55,914 nt of DNA from Parachlamydiaceae bacterium (GTDB lineage: Bacteria; Chlamydiota; Chlamydiia; Chlamydiales; Parachlamydiaceae). Position numbers and translations under genes: made by a program. The notes below the pieces were generated by a model. The model made no database searches and was not told the origin of the DNA. It was given only the letters and a program-made list of their open reading frames with translations. The stretch spans positions 1-55,914 of the forward strand of contig JACDES010000004.1 of NCBI GenBank assembly GCA_013816265.1, given 5' to 3'. Shown here piece after piece: positions 8,646 to 17,827 of the stretch (its first letter is position 1; the number at the start of each line of letters is the position of its first letter).

Positions 8646-9989
8646 TTAAGAAATGTTTATAATTTCATTATAATGATTATTGTTGATTCGAAGAAGTTTA
8701 ATTGGTTCATTAATAGAATTTAAAGCATTAAAAATATTCGGTTTATTCGGTAAGCTAGATTCATAGATCTCTATGGGAAGATCTAATATCGCGCTTAGAC
8801 TGAAAGCAAACATCTGAGCACACCAAAATCCATCTTTCTTTGAAAGAGTAAAAAATTCCTCTGATGAGATATTACAATTACTTAGAGCGATATCTTGAGC
8901 ATCCATAAGCTTTATCTTTTGTGCCTTTAACGGAGCAGCTTCTATTTCAAATTGGTCTTTCGGTAAAGTTTTTTCCAAATTTGTTATTGTTTCGGTAAGA
9001 GTCAGAATTTGTTTATAGAATTCTTTGCGAACTTCATTTCCGCGCCCTTCATTGTATTCATTTATTTCTGCTCTTGTTAAATTCAGAGTGTCTTTGTGTA
9101 AGTTTGATGTAGTATCGTTATAATGCAGCTCAGCGAAATCAACTGCTGATTCACGCAATTCATTTATCGTTTTATTTACCCATGGATGAGTTGGAAAGAG
9201 TGCATTTAATCGATATAGAGCCCCATGTAGAAAGCAGTTACCATCATTAGGGACATCTTTAACACGGAATAACACTGGGCATAATGTAGAAGCACCCTCA
9301 TTGTTTGTTTTCTTTGCAAAGGTTTCTATCGTATCTTCTTTACGCCCATTTGAATTCGGATTGTGATTCTTTTTTTTCTTCTGCTTAAAATTAGGTTTTT
9401 CTGGAGGTAATTCTGCAGGTTTTTTTTCTTTTTTTTGGTTAATATTCAATTCCTTCATTAAAGCAGCGGTTGCAGCCTTACCAGCTGCTTTTCTCTCTTT
9501 GCGCGATAATTTTTTAGGCTGTTGTGCTGGAGGATTTCCAATTTTTGGTTTAGATGGCTTTGGTTCTGAAGGTTTTTGTGCTGATTTATCTTTTGTAGTT
9601 AGGTTTTGAGCTAAATCAGGTTTTTTTTGGCTATTGATTGGAGCTTTTTTAGGGGACTCAGCCTTGGGGGGAACAGTTGAATTAGAGGTTTGAGTATCAG
9701 AATTTATTTGGGGTTTAATAAAAGTTTTTGCTAGCTCATCAGCCTTATTTGTTGTTTCGTTTGTGACTAGGGTGTCGCTTATTTTTTTTGGGGACGTTTC
9801 GGTTGGAAATACGTTTTGAGGACATTCTCTTTTGAAGAATCTAGTGGCGAAGTAAATAACGCTGGTAGTAGCCGAGGAAAACCCATGGAGTAGTCCATTT
9901 ATTATTCTCCCCACCCATGAGGAGATTGATCGAATTTGGGTGTGTGAATTTTCTGGTTTTTTATCTGATAATAGCGAAACTGGAAGCAT
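8646..9989 (-). CDS. OTU-type cysteine protease, tandem paralogue
   Basis: 447 residues from ATG 9989; an in-frame GTG at 10001 would add four. The C-terminal OTU domain has the loop P-N-D-G-N-C-F with the nucleophile at Cys252 (ATG numbering) and the catalytic His in INNNHYNEIINIS, eight residues before the end. The N-terminus shares SW(V/G)GRI and the following hydrophobic stretch with the 514-residue neighbour, so the two arose by duplication. The linker (about 85-225) is very rich in Lys and Pro, with basic clusters such as KQKKKK. Sequence outside the motifs has diverged strongly, which suggests different host substrates. Probably injected into the host; that is inference. Confidence 0.82.
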   Translation of the reverse strand: MLPVSLLSDKKPENSHTQIRSISSWVGRIINGLLHGFSSATTSVIYFATRFFKRECPQNVFPTETSPKKISDTLVTNETTNKADELAKTFIKPQINSDTQTSNSTVPPKAESPKKAPINSQKKPDLAQNLTTKDKSAQKPSEPKPSKPKIGNPPAQQPKKLSRKERKAAGKAATAALMKELNINQKKEKKPAELPPEKPNFKQKKKKNHNPNSNGRKEDTIETFAKKTNNEGASTLCPVLFRVKDVPNDGNCFLHGALYRLNALFPTHPWVNKTINELRESAVDFAELHYNDTTSNLHKDTLNLTRAEINEYNEGRGNEVRKEFYKQILTLTETITNLEKTLPKDQFEIEAAPLKAQKIKLMDAQDIALSNCNISSEEFFTLSKKDGFWCAQMFAFSLSAILDLPIEIYESSLPNKPNIFNALNSINEPIKLLRINNNHYNEIINIS

Positions 9990-10342
9990 TATTAATCCCA
10001 CTGATAATTATATTTTTATTTGTTAATTAATATATTAATTGGTTTATTAAACTATAGTTTATACAATAATTTATTAATTAAGTAAAGTAAAATTAAAATG
10101 TTTGAACATGGAATTGAATATATTACAAGAAATGAATTGGATAAAAAAAACAATTTTCAAGAAAAAGGCTTGTTTTTTTTGAAGTTAACCTTTATCCTCA
10201 GTAGTTTCTATTGAAGAGTGTTATGTCAAATCAGTGTTCTTTCTCATTGTAGATATGACGGGTCGGGCGAATAATAACGAACGGACACTTCAGTAAAATT
10301 ATATGAAATTAAATTTAAACGTTTACTCTTTAGGAGTTTATA
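9990..10342. other. AT-rich divergent intergenic region
   Basis: About 350 nt between the minus-strand OTU gene and plus-strand rpmE. Strongly AT-rich in 10020-10180, no palindromic repeat family seen. It must hold divergent promoters, but no box pair stands out. Confidence 0.5.
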
Positions 10343-10795
10343 ATGAAAAAAAATGTACATCCCAAATATCATAAAGTGCTATTTGTAGATTCAGCGTCAG
10401 GTTATCGCTTTGTATGCGGTTCTACACTACAAACAGATGCGAAAGAAGTATTTCAAGGTGTTGAGTATCCTGTGAGTTATTTATCTATATCATCTGCCTC
10501 ACACCCATTCTTTACAGGAAGCAAGCAATTGGTCGATGCTGAAGGCCGTGTTGAGAAGTTTAGAAAGCGTTTTGGTACAAAGAAAGATACTTTTAATCAA
10601 GACAGTAGCCAAGAGCAACCAAAGCAACCAGAGCAGCAAAAGCAACCAGAGCACAAAGCTGCTGCGCCAGTTCCAGAGAAGAAAGCTGCGCCGAAAGCAC
10701 CTGAGAAAAAACCTCAGGACAAGAAGCCTGCTGAAAAAGCAGCTCAAAAGCCTGCTGATAAAGCTGCCAAGCCAGCTGTAGCAAAGAAAAAATAA
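10343..10795 (+). CDS. rpmE: 50S ribosomal protein L31 with long Lys/Ala/Pro tail
   Basis: Residues 1-80 are a type B L31 without the zinc Cys set ([19 protein letters not shown]..., SHPFFTG, FRKRFG). L31 bridges the two ribosomal subunits. The remaining ~70 residues are low complexity: a Gln/Pro/Glu stretch ([12 protein letters not shown]) followed by Lys-Ala-Pro repeats ([23 protein letters not shown]). The full protein of 150 residues is nearly twice the normal length. The good ribosome-binding site TTAGGAG sits 7 nt before ATG. It lies upstream of prfA as in chlamydiae, but separated by a family C/A repeat. Confidence 0.93.
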   Translation: MKKNVHPKYHKVLFVDSASGYRFVCGSTLQTDAKEVFQGVEYPVSYLSISSASHPFFTGSKQLVDAEGRVEKFRKRFGTKKDTFNQDSSQEQPKQPEQQKQPEHKAAAPVPEKKAAPKAPEKKPQDKKPAEKAAQKPADKAAKPAVAKKK

Positions 10796-11120
10796 GCGTT
10801 AGGAGCTTTGTTAGCTAGGCGAGCGTCTGTTCAAAGCCCAATGCGATCAAATAAGAGATCGTGGGCAAAAGAAAGCGAAAGAGGGCTTTCGCACTCCAAA
10901 CGCTACGCGTCGATTTGAAAATAGCTTTCTGACTAAATCGCGAAGCGTTTGGAGTGCGAAAGCCCTCTTTCGCTTTCATTTTGGCTGCGCACTATTATTG
11001 TGGTGCGCTTTGTAGATTCTTTCTGGGCTAACAAAGATGTATGTTGCATGAGATTCTGTCATCCTTCAGTTTGTTCATTAAAGAAATTAACAATTTTTCA
11101 ATTTTAGTTCTGCAATATTT
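10796..11120. other. Intergenic region with family C/A palindromes
   Basis: 325 nt, almost filled by repeats. A partial family C end (gcgtctgttcaaagccca) at about 10807-10850 has its counterpart (ctgggctaacaaaga) at 11024-11038. Between them is a near-perfect palindrome, arms 10871-10909 and 10939-10977, containing tttggagtgcgaaag. The last 80 nt form the prfA leader. Confidence 0.7.
10871..10977. repeat. Inverted repeat with 39-nt arms (family A/C module)
   Basis: Arms 10871-10909 and 10939-10977 pair almost perfectly around a 29-nt loop. The same palindrome occurs at 19697-19803, so it is a mobile or copied module nested inside a family C repeat in both places. Confidence 0.8.
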
Positions 11121-12197
11121 ATGGAAAAAAGAGTTCAACAGCTTTTAGAGCGTCTTTCAGAAGTCGAGGCAGTGTTAGGCAATCCTCAAGTCTATGACGA
11201 TCAAAAAAAATATAGAGCTTTGATGCAGGAGCATTCCTATCTCAATGATTTAAAAATGACTTGGCATGGTCTACAAACGGCTAAAACCGGTATCGCAGAT
11301 AACCAAGAAATGCTTAAATCTGAAAGAGATACTTCTTTTATAGAAATTTTGAGAGAAGATATTGCTAAACTTGAAAAACAAAGAGATGAACTCCAAGCAA
11401 AAATTGAAAATCTTCTTGTTCCTCCCGATCCATTAGATCATCGACCAACCATTATTGAATTACGAGCCGGTACAGGCGGAGATGAGGCCGCCTTGTTTGT
11501 GGGCGACTGTGTACGAATGTATAAGCTTTATGCAGATAGAAGTGGTTGGAAATACGAACTCCTTTCTTGCACAGAATCGGAGATGGGTGGTTATAAAGAA
11601 TATGTCATGGTCCTTTCAGGTCCGAACGTTTATCGCTTTATACAATATGAAGCAGGTACACACCGCGTACAACGTGTTCCTGAGACCGAAGCTCAGGGGC
11701 GTGTTCACACTTCTGCGATTACCATTGCTGTTTTACCAGAACCCGATGAAGATGAAGAAATTGACCTTAATGAAAAAGATCTAAGAATTGACACTTACCG
11801 CTCCTCTGGAGCCGGTGGTCAGCACGTAAACACTACTGACAGTGCTGTGCGTATTACACACGTTCCTTCAGGGATTGTTGTTTACTGCCAAGAGGAAAGA
11901 AGTCAGCATAAGAACAAAGATAAAGCCATGCGATTGCTTAAAGCAAAAATGGCAGAAATCGAGACTCAAAAGAAACAACAGGCCCTCGCTAGCACACGCG
12001 CCATGCAGGTGGGTTCAGGCGATCGCTCGGAGCGTATTCGCACATATAATTTTTCACAGAATCGTGTGACCGACCATAGAATTAATCTTACAAAATATAA
12101 TTTAGACCAAGTGATGAATGGTGATTTAGAAGACATTACTTCAGCATTGGTCAGCTATTTTTATCAAGAAAAGCTTAGAGGAGAAAGTCCTAGTTAA
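11121..12197 (+). CDS. prfA: Peptide chain release factor 1
   Basis: 358 residues, the standard RF1 length. RF1 reads UAA and UAG and triggers peptide release. Domain 1 is a coiled coil (1-100). The stop-codon recognition tripeptide P187-E-T189 (the RF1 PxT type, not SPF of RF2) lies in [13 protein letters not shown]. The catalytic G232-G-Q234 lies in [14 protein letters not shown]. No Shine-Dalgarno sequence precedes ATG (TCTGCAATATTT). It starts the block prfA-prmC-ffh-rpsP-trmD-rplS. prmC, which methylates the GGQ glutamine, follows after 39 nt. Confidence 0.97.
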   Translation: MEKRVQQLLERLSEVEAVLGNPQVYDDQKKYRALMQEHSYLNDLKMTWHGLQTAKTGIADNQEMLKSERDTSFIEILREDIAKLEKQRDELQAKIENLLVPPDPLDHRPTIIELRAGTGGDEAALFVGDCVRMYKLYADRSGWKYELLSCTESEMGGYKEYVMVLSGPNVYRFIQYEAGTHRVQRVPETEAQGRVHTSAITIAVLPEPDEDEEIDLNEKDLRIDTYRSSGAGGQHVNTTDSAVRITHVPSGIVVYCQEERSQHKNKDKAMRLLKAKMAEIETQKKQQALASTRAMQVGSGDRSERIRTYNFSQNRVTDHRINLTKYNLDQVMNGDLEDITSALVSYFYQEKLRGESPS

Positions 12198-12236
12198 AAT
12201 GTTCAAACCCTCTCTAATTTCACTCTTCAAATATTT

Positions 12237-13085
12237 ATGAAATCCTTGATTGATATTTTGAAAGCATCTGTACAGCATCTTGAGAAAAAGGGGATTGCTA
12301 ATCCCAAAAGAAAAGCTGAAGATATGTTGTGCGATGTGTTAGGAATTCAGCGACTACAACTTTATTTAGAATTTGAACGACCTTTAAACGACCAAGAGCT
12401 TGTTCGATCGCGAGAATATTTGAATCGGGTAGGACAGGGCGAACCTTTGCAATATGTACATGGCGAAGTTGAATTTTATGGATGTTCCTTTTTTGTGAAT
12501 CGTGACGTGTTAATTCCTCGACAGGAAACGGAAGTTTTAGTTGATAAAATTGTCCAGGCGTTATCTAAGATCGACTTAGTTGGAAAAACATTGTTAGATC
12601 TTTGTTGTGGGTCTGGTTGTATTGGGATATCAATAAAAAAACGATTTCCTGAATTAAAAGTTGTATTATCGGATAAGTCTATTGCTGCATTAAATGTGGC
12701 GAGAAAAAATGCGGAGCGAAATGAAGTAGAGATTAAATTTTTGGAAGGAGATTTATTAGAACCCTTTAAAAATGAAAAAGCTCACTTTATTGTTTGCAAT
12801 CCACCTTATATTGCAGAAAAAGAGTATTTAAAATTAGAAAAAGAAGTTCGTGATTTTGAACCCAAATTGGCCTTAATTTCAGGACCAAAAGGGATTGAAT
12901 TTTACGAACGCTTAGCCCATGAATTACCGGCTCATCTTTATCCTGGCGCCATGGTTTGGTTCGAAATTGGATTTGACCAAGGACCGACAGTTTACGAGCT
13001 ATTTAAAGGAAAGCCATGGAAGGGCCAAATTGTAGAAAATGATTGGGCTGGACATTCTCGCTTCTTTTTCCTTGAAAATGAATGA
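12237..13085 (+). CDS. prmC: Release factor glutamine methyltransferase
   Basis: 282 residues. PrmC (HemK) uses S-adenosylmethionine to methylate the Gln of the GGQ motif in RF1 and RF2. The N-terminal helical substrate-binding domain is followed by a Rossmann methyltransferase domain with motif I LLDLCCGSGCIG (119-130) and the substrate-amide-binding N188-P-P-Y191. It is 39 nt downstream of prfA, its substrate. The start ATG follows the sequence CAAATATTT with no clear ribosome-binding site, the same pattern as prfA. Confidence 0.95.
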   Translation: MKSLIDILKASVQHLEKKGIANPKRKAEDMLCDVLGIQRLQLYLEFERPLNDQELVRSREYLNRVGQGEPLQYVHGEVEFYGCSFFVNRDVLIPRQETEVLVDKIVQALSKIDLVGKTLLDLCCGSGCIGISIKKRFPELKVVLSDKSIAALNVARKNAERNEVEIKFLEGDLLEPFKNEKAHFIVCNPPYIAEKEYLKLEKEVRDFEPKLALISGPKGIEFYERLAHELPAHLYPGAMVWFEIGFDQGPTVYELFKGKPWKGQIVENDWAGHSRFFFLENE

Positions 13086-13155
13086 TTTTTTTAGTATTCT
13101 GTTTACATTTTGAGATTAAAGTCATACTTGAATCATTAACTATTGGATAAATCCC

Positions 13156-14487
13156 ATGTTGGGAGCGTTGACAACTAAGTTGCAAGGAGTATTCTCCAAA
13201 TTAGCCGGAAACAAACGGCTGACGGAAGATAATATTTCTGAGGCAATGAATGAAGTCCGCATGGCGTTATTAGAGGCAGATGTTAACTACGGTGTGACCA
13301 AAACGCTTATTAAGCGTGTCAAGGACAAGGCCGTTGGCGAGCAACTTATTAAGTCTGTGACACCTAACCAACAATTTATTAAAATTGTTCATGATGAATT
13401 AATGGCTTTGATGGGTGGTCAGGAAGCCGGACTCAATCTGGATGGCAATCCGGCCGTTTTGATGGTTTGTGGTCTGCAGGGTGCCGGTAAAACGACACAT
13501 TGTGCAAAGTTGGCCAAATATCTCAAGAAGAAAGGGTTATGTAAAAACCCAATGCTTGCAGCATGCGATTTACAACGACCCGCTGCAATAGAACAACTTA
13601 AGACATTAGGTCAACAAATTGGTGTACCGGTCTTTTCAATACCGAATGAAAAAGACCCTGTAAAGGTTGCAAAAGAAGCCTTAAAACAGGCGAGAGATGG
13701 CGGCCATGATTTATTGATTGTTGATACAGCAGGTCGACTCCATATTGACGACGACTTGATGAGTCAATTAGAGAAGATTAAAGGTGTACTGAATCCGAGT
13801 GAGATCCTTTTTGTTGCTAATGCTACAACGGGACAAGATGCGGTAAATGTAGCGACTGAGTTTAATAAGAGAATTGCCCTGACCGGAACGATTCTAACGA
13901 TGCTCGATGGTAATACACGTGGTGGAGCAGCGATATCGATACGTGAGGTGACAGGTAAACCACTAAAGTTTGAAGGTATTGGGGAGAAGTTGGATGATAT
14001 CCAAGTCTTTAGCCCTAATTCAATGGCGGATCGCATCCTGGGGATGGGCGACACGATCAATCTCGTTAAGAAGGCTCAAGAGCATATCAACGAGGATGAT
14101 GCAAAGAAGCTGGAACAGAAGATCCGCAGTGCGACTTTTACATATGAAGACTATTTGAAGCAGATTCAGATGGTCAAAAAAATGGGTTCGATTAAGAGCT
14201 TATTGGGCATGCTTCCCGGTGCGGGAAATATGCTTTCTGCGATGGACTTTGATGAGAAAGAATTCTTCAAGGTAGAAGCGATCATTCTTTCAATGACCGT
14301 TGATGAACGATCAGAGGATGCTGAGCTTGTGACTTCAAGGCGCAAACGTATTGCGACGGGAAGTGGAACAAAGATTGAAGATATCAATAAGCTCGTAAAA
14401 TCGTTTAAACAGGCTAAACAGTTTTTTAAAAACATGCCAAATATGAAACAACTAGAAAAGATGATGGGAGGATCCCTATGGCGTTAA
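13156..14487 (+). CDS. ffh: Signal recognition particle protein Ffh
   Basis: 443 residues. Ffh binds 4.5S RNA and signal sequences and, with FtsY, delivers membrane proteins. N domain 1-95. The GTPase domain has P-loop GLQGAGKTT (106-114), LQRPAAIEQL (139-148) and DTAGRLHID (190-198). The M domain (about 300-440) contains MLPGAGNML and the RNA-binding SRRKRIATGSG. The G4 motif, normally TKxD and specific for guanine, reads T248-M-L-D251: the Lys is replaced by Met. Downstream GNTRGGAA is intact. The gene's last 10 nt overlap rpsP. Confidence 0.95.
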   Translation: MLGALTTKLQGVFSKLAGNKRLTEDNISEAMNEVRMALLEADVNYGVTKTLIKRVKDKAVGEQLIKSVTPNQQFIKIVHDELMALMGGQEAGLNLDGNPAVLMVCGLQGAGKTTHCAKLAKYLKKKGLCKNPMLAACDLQRPAAIEQLKTLGQQIGVPVFSIPNEKDPVKVAKEALKQARDGGHDLLIVDTAGRLHIDDDLMSQLEKIKGVLNPSEILFVANATTGQDAVNVATEFNKRIALTGTILTMLDGNTRGGAAISIREVTGKPLKFEGIGEKLDDIQVFSPNSMADRILGMGDTINLVKKAQEHINEDDAKKLEQKIRSATFTYEDYLKQIQMVKKMGSIKSLLGMLPGAGNMLSAMDFDEKEFFKVEAIILSMTVDERSEDAELVTSRRKRIATGSGTKIEDINKLVKSFKQAKQFFKNMPNMKQLEKMMGGSLWR

Positions 14488-14798
14488 AAATTAGATTGCG
14501 ACAACAAGGTCGTACAAATCGTGCTACTTACCGTTTGGTAGTAACAGATTCACGTAATCCAAGAGATGGCAAGTATGTCGAAGCTCTTGGTTGGTACAAC
14601 CCTATAGAAAGCGAACTTGAAAAGATGCTCTTCATAAAAGAAGATCGTATTCAACATTGGCTCGATGTAGGCGCACAGTTATCTGAAAGAGCTGCGACAT
14701 TGATCGCACGCACTGCTCCAAATATTATTCGTTCGATTACTGCTAAAGAAGTCGCACGAAGAGCAAAGAAAGCAGAAAAGCGTAAAGCGACAGCTTAG
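14478..14798 (+). CDS. rpsP: 30S ribosomal protein S16
   Basis: 106 residues with the S16 signature at the N-terminus ([21 protein letters not shown]) and a Lys/Ala-rich tail. S16 binds 16S rRNA in the small-subunit body. ATG 14478 lies inside the end of ffh, with the ribosome-binding site GGGAGG at 14466-14471, so translation is coupled. The order ffh-rpsP-trmD-rplS is widespread in bacteria. Confidence 0.96.
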   Translation: MALKIRLRQQGRTNRATYRLVVTDSRNPRDGKYVEALGWYNPIESELEKMLFIKEDRIQHWLDVGAQLSERAATLIARTAPNIIRSITAKEVARRAKKAEKRKATA

Positions 14799-14805
14799 TA
14801 ATGAT

Positions 14806-15498
14806 GTGATTATCGATATCCTATCCCTTTTTCCAGGCTATTTTAAAGGCCCTTTTGATGAAAGTATCATTAAACGAGCTAAAGAAAAGGGGCTATTGGA
14901 TATTCGATTAATCGATATTCGGGATTTTGCTGATAATCGCTTTCGTCGTGTTGATGACCGTCCCTATGGTGGAGGTCCCGGAATGGTGATGATGCCGCAG
15001 CCTTTAGAAGCGGCGATTCACCATGTGAATAGTCCAAAAGCGCATGTCATCTATTTATCACCTCAGGGGAGGTTATTAGATGCCGCTAAATGTCGAGAGT
15101 TGGCGACACAAGAGCATTTGATTTTACTTTGCGGCCATTACGAGGGAATTGATCAACGGATATTGGATAGTGAAGTAGATGAAGAAATAAGCATTGGAGA
15201 CTATGTTCTGACCAATGGCTGCTTAGCAGCAATTGTTTTATTAGATGCTGTTGCTCGTTTTATACCAGGCATTTTGGGTCATGAGTGTGCTGCAAATGAG
15301 GATTCATTTGAAAAAGATTTATTAGATTGCCCTCACTATACGCGACCGGAGGATTATAAAGGTCAAACGGTTCCTCAGGTGTTATTGAGTGGAAACCATC
15401 AGGAAATTGCTCGTTGGCGAAAGGAACAATCCCTGAGGAAAACGCGAGAAGTTAGGCCGGACTTATTAAAAAATGAAAAAAAAGAGAAAGAATGTTAG
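14806..15498 (+). CDS. trmD: tRNA (guanine-37-N1)-methyltransferase
   Basis: 230 residues. TrmD makes m1G37 and prevents frameshifting. The SPOUT trefoil-knot motifs are present: [13 protein letters not shown] (about 106-118), [12 protein letters not shown] (126-137) and the catalytic region with the active-site Asp near [11 protein letters not shown]. The start is GTG 14806, seven nucleotides after rpsP; the two nearby ATG triplets (14801, 14804) are out of frame and run straight into TGA. The C-terminus ends in a Lys/Glu-rich tail. Confidence 0.95.
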   Translation: MIIDILSLFPGYFKGPFDESIIKRAKEKGLLDIRLIDIRDFADNRFRRVDDRPYGGGPGMVMMPQPLEAAIHHVNSPKAHVIYLSPQGRLLDAAKCRELATQEHLILLCGHYEGIDQRILDSEVDEEISIGDYVLTNGCLAAIVLLDAVARFIPGILGHECAANEDSFEKDLLDCPHYTRPEDYKGQTVPQVLLSGNHQEIARWRKEQSLRKTREVRPDLLKNEKKEKEC

Positions 15499-15543
15499 AC
15501 ATCTTTCACATGCATAGATTTAATTGTTAGGAGATAATGGACC

Positions 15544-15948
15544 ATGAATAAACTTTCTATTATTAAGAAGCTGGAAAACCAGCAGCTCAAGAAAGAGATA
15601 CCCTCTTTCAATATCGGTGATACTGTTCGTATTCATACTCGTATCATTGAAGGTGATAAGGAGAGAATCCAGGTGTTCACCGGAACTGTCATTGCTCGTA
15701 AAGGCGCAGGCCTTTCACAGACATTTTCTGTACATCGTGTGGCTTACGGCGAAGGGATGGAGCGTGTTTTTATGATTCACAGCCCACGTATCGCTAAAAT
15801 TGAAGTCATGAAAGAAGGACATGTTCGTCGTAGCAAACTTTATTACCTCCGTGGTACTTCTGGTAAGAAAGCTAAGGTAAAAGGACGTGTTGGCGGACGT
15901 CGTGAAAGAGCGCAAGTTGAAGAAACAAGCGAAGTTGCTGGCGGTTAA
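15544..15948 (+). CDS. rplS: 50S ribosomal protein L19
   Basis: 134 residues; L19 lies at the subunit interface. The family signature runs from IPSFNIGDTVRIHTRIIEGDKERIQVFTG to RVAYGEGMERVF and SPRIAKIEVM. The C-terminus is extended by a basic stretch and a short acidic end. The ribosome-binding site TTAGGAG precedes the start, with 45 nt to trmD. It closes the translation block. In Chlamydia the gene is followed by rnhB and gmk as far as I know; here repeats and a DUF4116 protein follow instead. Confidence 0.96.
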   Translation: MNKLSIIKKLENQQLKKEIPSFNIGDTVRIHTRIIEGDKERIQVFTGTVIARKGAGLSQTFSVHRVAYGEGMERVFMIHSPRIAKIEVMKEGHVRRSKLYYLRGTSGKKAKVKGRVGGRRERAQVEETSEVAGG

Positions 15949-16332
15949 GACTATTTAAATATTGTTCTCCGGGCCTCTAATGCTCATCTTCACATGCTTT
16001 AAGTTAATGCATGTATGTGACGTTAACCCGTTTAATGCCAATGGCATCCACACCTTTGGAGTGCGGTCGCTTGCAACCGCTTTTAGATTGCACGTATTTT
16101 GAAATAGAAAAATTGAGGAAAACTAGGCGCCTTTTTTGCCTAATTCACTTCTAGTTCCTATTGCGTGCAATCTAAAAGCTGTCGCAAGCGACCGCGCTCC
16201 AAAGTTGTGGATGCCGTTGGCGTTTAAGGGGTTAGTCTCATATTTGAGCATGTGCTTATGGATTAGAAGATAAGTGAGAAGTTTAATCCTCACTTACTAC
16301 CCACTCATATTGCAATCAACTATTTAGCAATT
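15949..16332. other. Intergenic region with full family B palindrome
   Basis: 384 nt with no gene. It is dominated by the family B inverted repeat at 16024-16235; outer degenerate arms (tgctcat near 15979, atgagca-like near 16246) may extend it. No classical terminator follows rplS, so this palindrome may act as one. Confidence 0.65.
16024..16235. repeat. Family B palindromic repeat (full copy)
   Basis: Arms of about 70 nt, 16024-16094 and 16164-16235, with a few mismatches. Outside to inside they read taaccc, aatggcatccaca, tttggagtgcggtcgcttg and gcttttagattgcacg. Further copies lie at 30026-30172 (inner arms) and 1426-1507 (decayed). Confidence 0.85.
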
Positions 16333-17625
16333 CTATGTTCTATTAGAAACAATATCCATATAATTTTTATCTTGCATTAATCTCATCGGGATCATTTTTT
16401 CCCCTTTCATTGCTTTTAAGATAAGAGAATTTTTTGCAATAGTTTCCATCTTTTCTAATAATTTATGAATGTTTAAAACTTGATTTAGCGGCTTATAAGT
16501 TGCCCAGTTCTGGTTGATTGCTGCTAAATAGATTTCTTCATTTCTAACTAATGCGGGGTCTGCAAACTCTATTGCAAAACCATTTTGCGTAACAGCTGTA
16601 AGGACAAAAATAAAATGGGTTCTAAATGATTCTAATACATGTTGAAGAGCTAGTCCATTTTGCATTACAGCCTTCAAGGCTAAATTATAATTGGTGATCA
16701 TATCCCCAGTTACGTATTGAATGGCCATCCCATCCTGTCTAACGGCGAGATTCATAAGAAATTCATCCCCCCGCTGTTCTAATTTTGCAAATTGAATAGC
16801 TAACCCATTTTGCTTAATGGCTTCAATTAAAATGGTGCGATTATAGCGATAAGCTTCTGGAAAATATTTAATTGAAAGACCATCAATTTTTGCTTTCTCA
16901 AGACATCCTCTGAACTCTGGTGACCCCTCTATCTTATCAGAGACTGTTTCAACTTCATCGTCGTAAAGTTTAAAATTATTAAAATCATCTGAATTTTGTA
17001 TTTCTGCTATGCTTGGATAAGATGTTTCTTTACGTTCTAATTTCTGTAGAGTTTGTTCTTGGCCCGCTCGCGTGGGAAGAATTTCTTCTCTTAATGCTGG
17101 TGATGCGAATTGTAAGGATGATGGATTTTGTTTATATGCTGCCAAAACGATTTCCTTTTCGTTTTGCAAAATTTGCGAAGCAAATTGGAGGGCCATGCCA
17201 TTTTGGGACACTGCTGTGTGAACAAAGTCAAAATTGTTTCTTACCACATCTGTAAATTTTTCTAGTTTTAATCCATCTCTACTAAGAACTTGATCGATTT
17301 CTTTTATTATACTTGTGGATTTTATTGTTCCGTCAGGTGAAATATTTGATTGTTCAGGTGTTATAGTCGTCTTATCAACGACCATTTTAGGCACATTTGT
17401 GATACGTCTTGCAATCAACGCGCTTGCGGACATGGGCTTTGGTGTAGATTTTGATAAAGACTTTACGGTTTCTGCTATTTTACTTTTCAGATCATCATTT
17501 CCTAGATCTGAACCCATAAGTTGAGTTAGTAGCATAGCACCAAATTGTGCTGGAGACATATTATTCATATTAGATTCTCTTAATAAAGGTTTATAAATTA
17601 ATTTATAAATTTTTTCGAATATCAT
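16333..17625 (-). CDS. DUF4116-repeat protein
   Basis: 430 residues. At least five copies of a ~24-residue motif of the DUF4116 type: a helix of the form xxAVxQNGxALQFA followed by a second helix (for example AVSQNGMALQFAS, AIKQNGLAIQFA, AVRQDGMAIQYV, AVMQNGLALQHV and AVTQNGFAIEFA). The family is common in amoeba-associated bacteria and their hosts; its function is unknown, and a protein-binding solenoid is a fair guess. Residues 1-120 lack repeats. The start is uncertain: ATG 17568 (MNNMSPAQF, after AAGAGAA) is an alternative to ATG 17625. Divergent from the AAA+ gene across a 200-nt AT-rich spacer. Confidence 0.78.
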   Translation of the reverse strand: MIFEKIYKLIYKPLLRESNMNNMSPAQFGAMLLTQLMGSDLGNDDLKSKIAETVKSLSKSTPKPMSASALIARRITNVPKMVVDKTTITPEQSNISPDGTIKSTSIIKEIDQVLSRDGLKLEKFTDVVRNNFDFVHTAVSQNGMALQFASQILQNEKEIVLAAYKQNPSSLQFASPALREEILPTRAGQEQTLQKLERKETSYPSIAEIQNSDDFNNFKLYDDEVETVSDKIEGSPEFRGCLEKAKIDGLSIKYFPEAYRYNRTILIEAIKQNGLAIQFAKLEQRGDEFLMNLAVRQDGMAIQYVTGDMITNYNLALKAVMQNGLALQHVLESFRTHFIFVLTAVTQNGFAIEFADPALVRNEEIYLAAINQNWATYKPLNQVLNIHKLLEKMETIAKNSLILKAMKGEKMIPMRLMQDKNYMDIVSNRT

Positions 17626-17827
17626 CTAGATTGAATCAATTGTGAATTTTTTAGAAGTAAATTCTCATGAAAATGTAATATTTTTATAGAAATGATAGCT
17701 GTTTTTTTTCAATTCTATATTAAATATATTTCGTGTTGTTGAATATTATTTGCGAAATTAAGTTAATTTGATTATAAATATAAGCCAGTTTAATTATATG
17801 ATTAGTATTAGAAAATAGAGGTTATAA

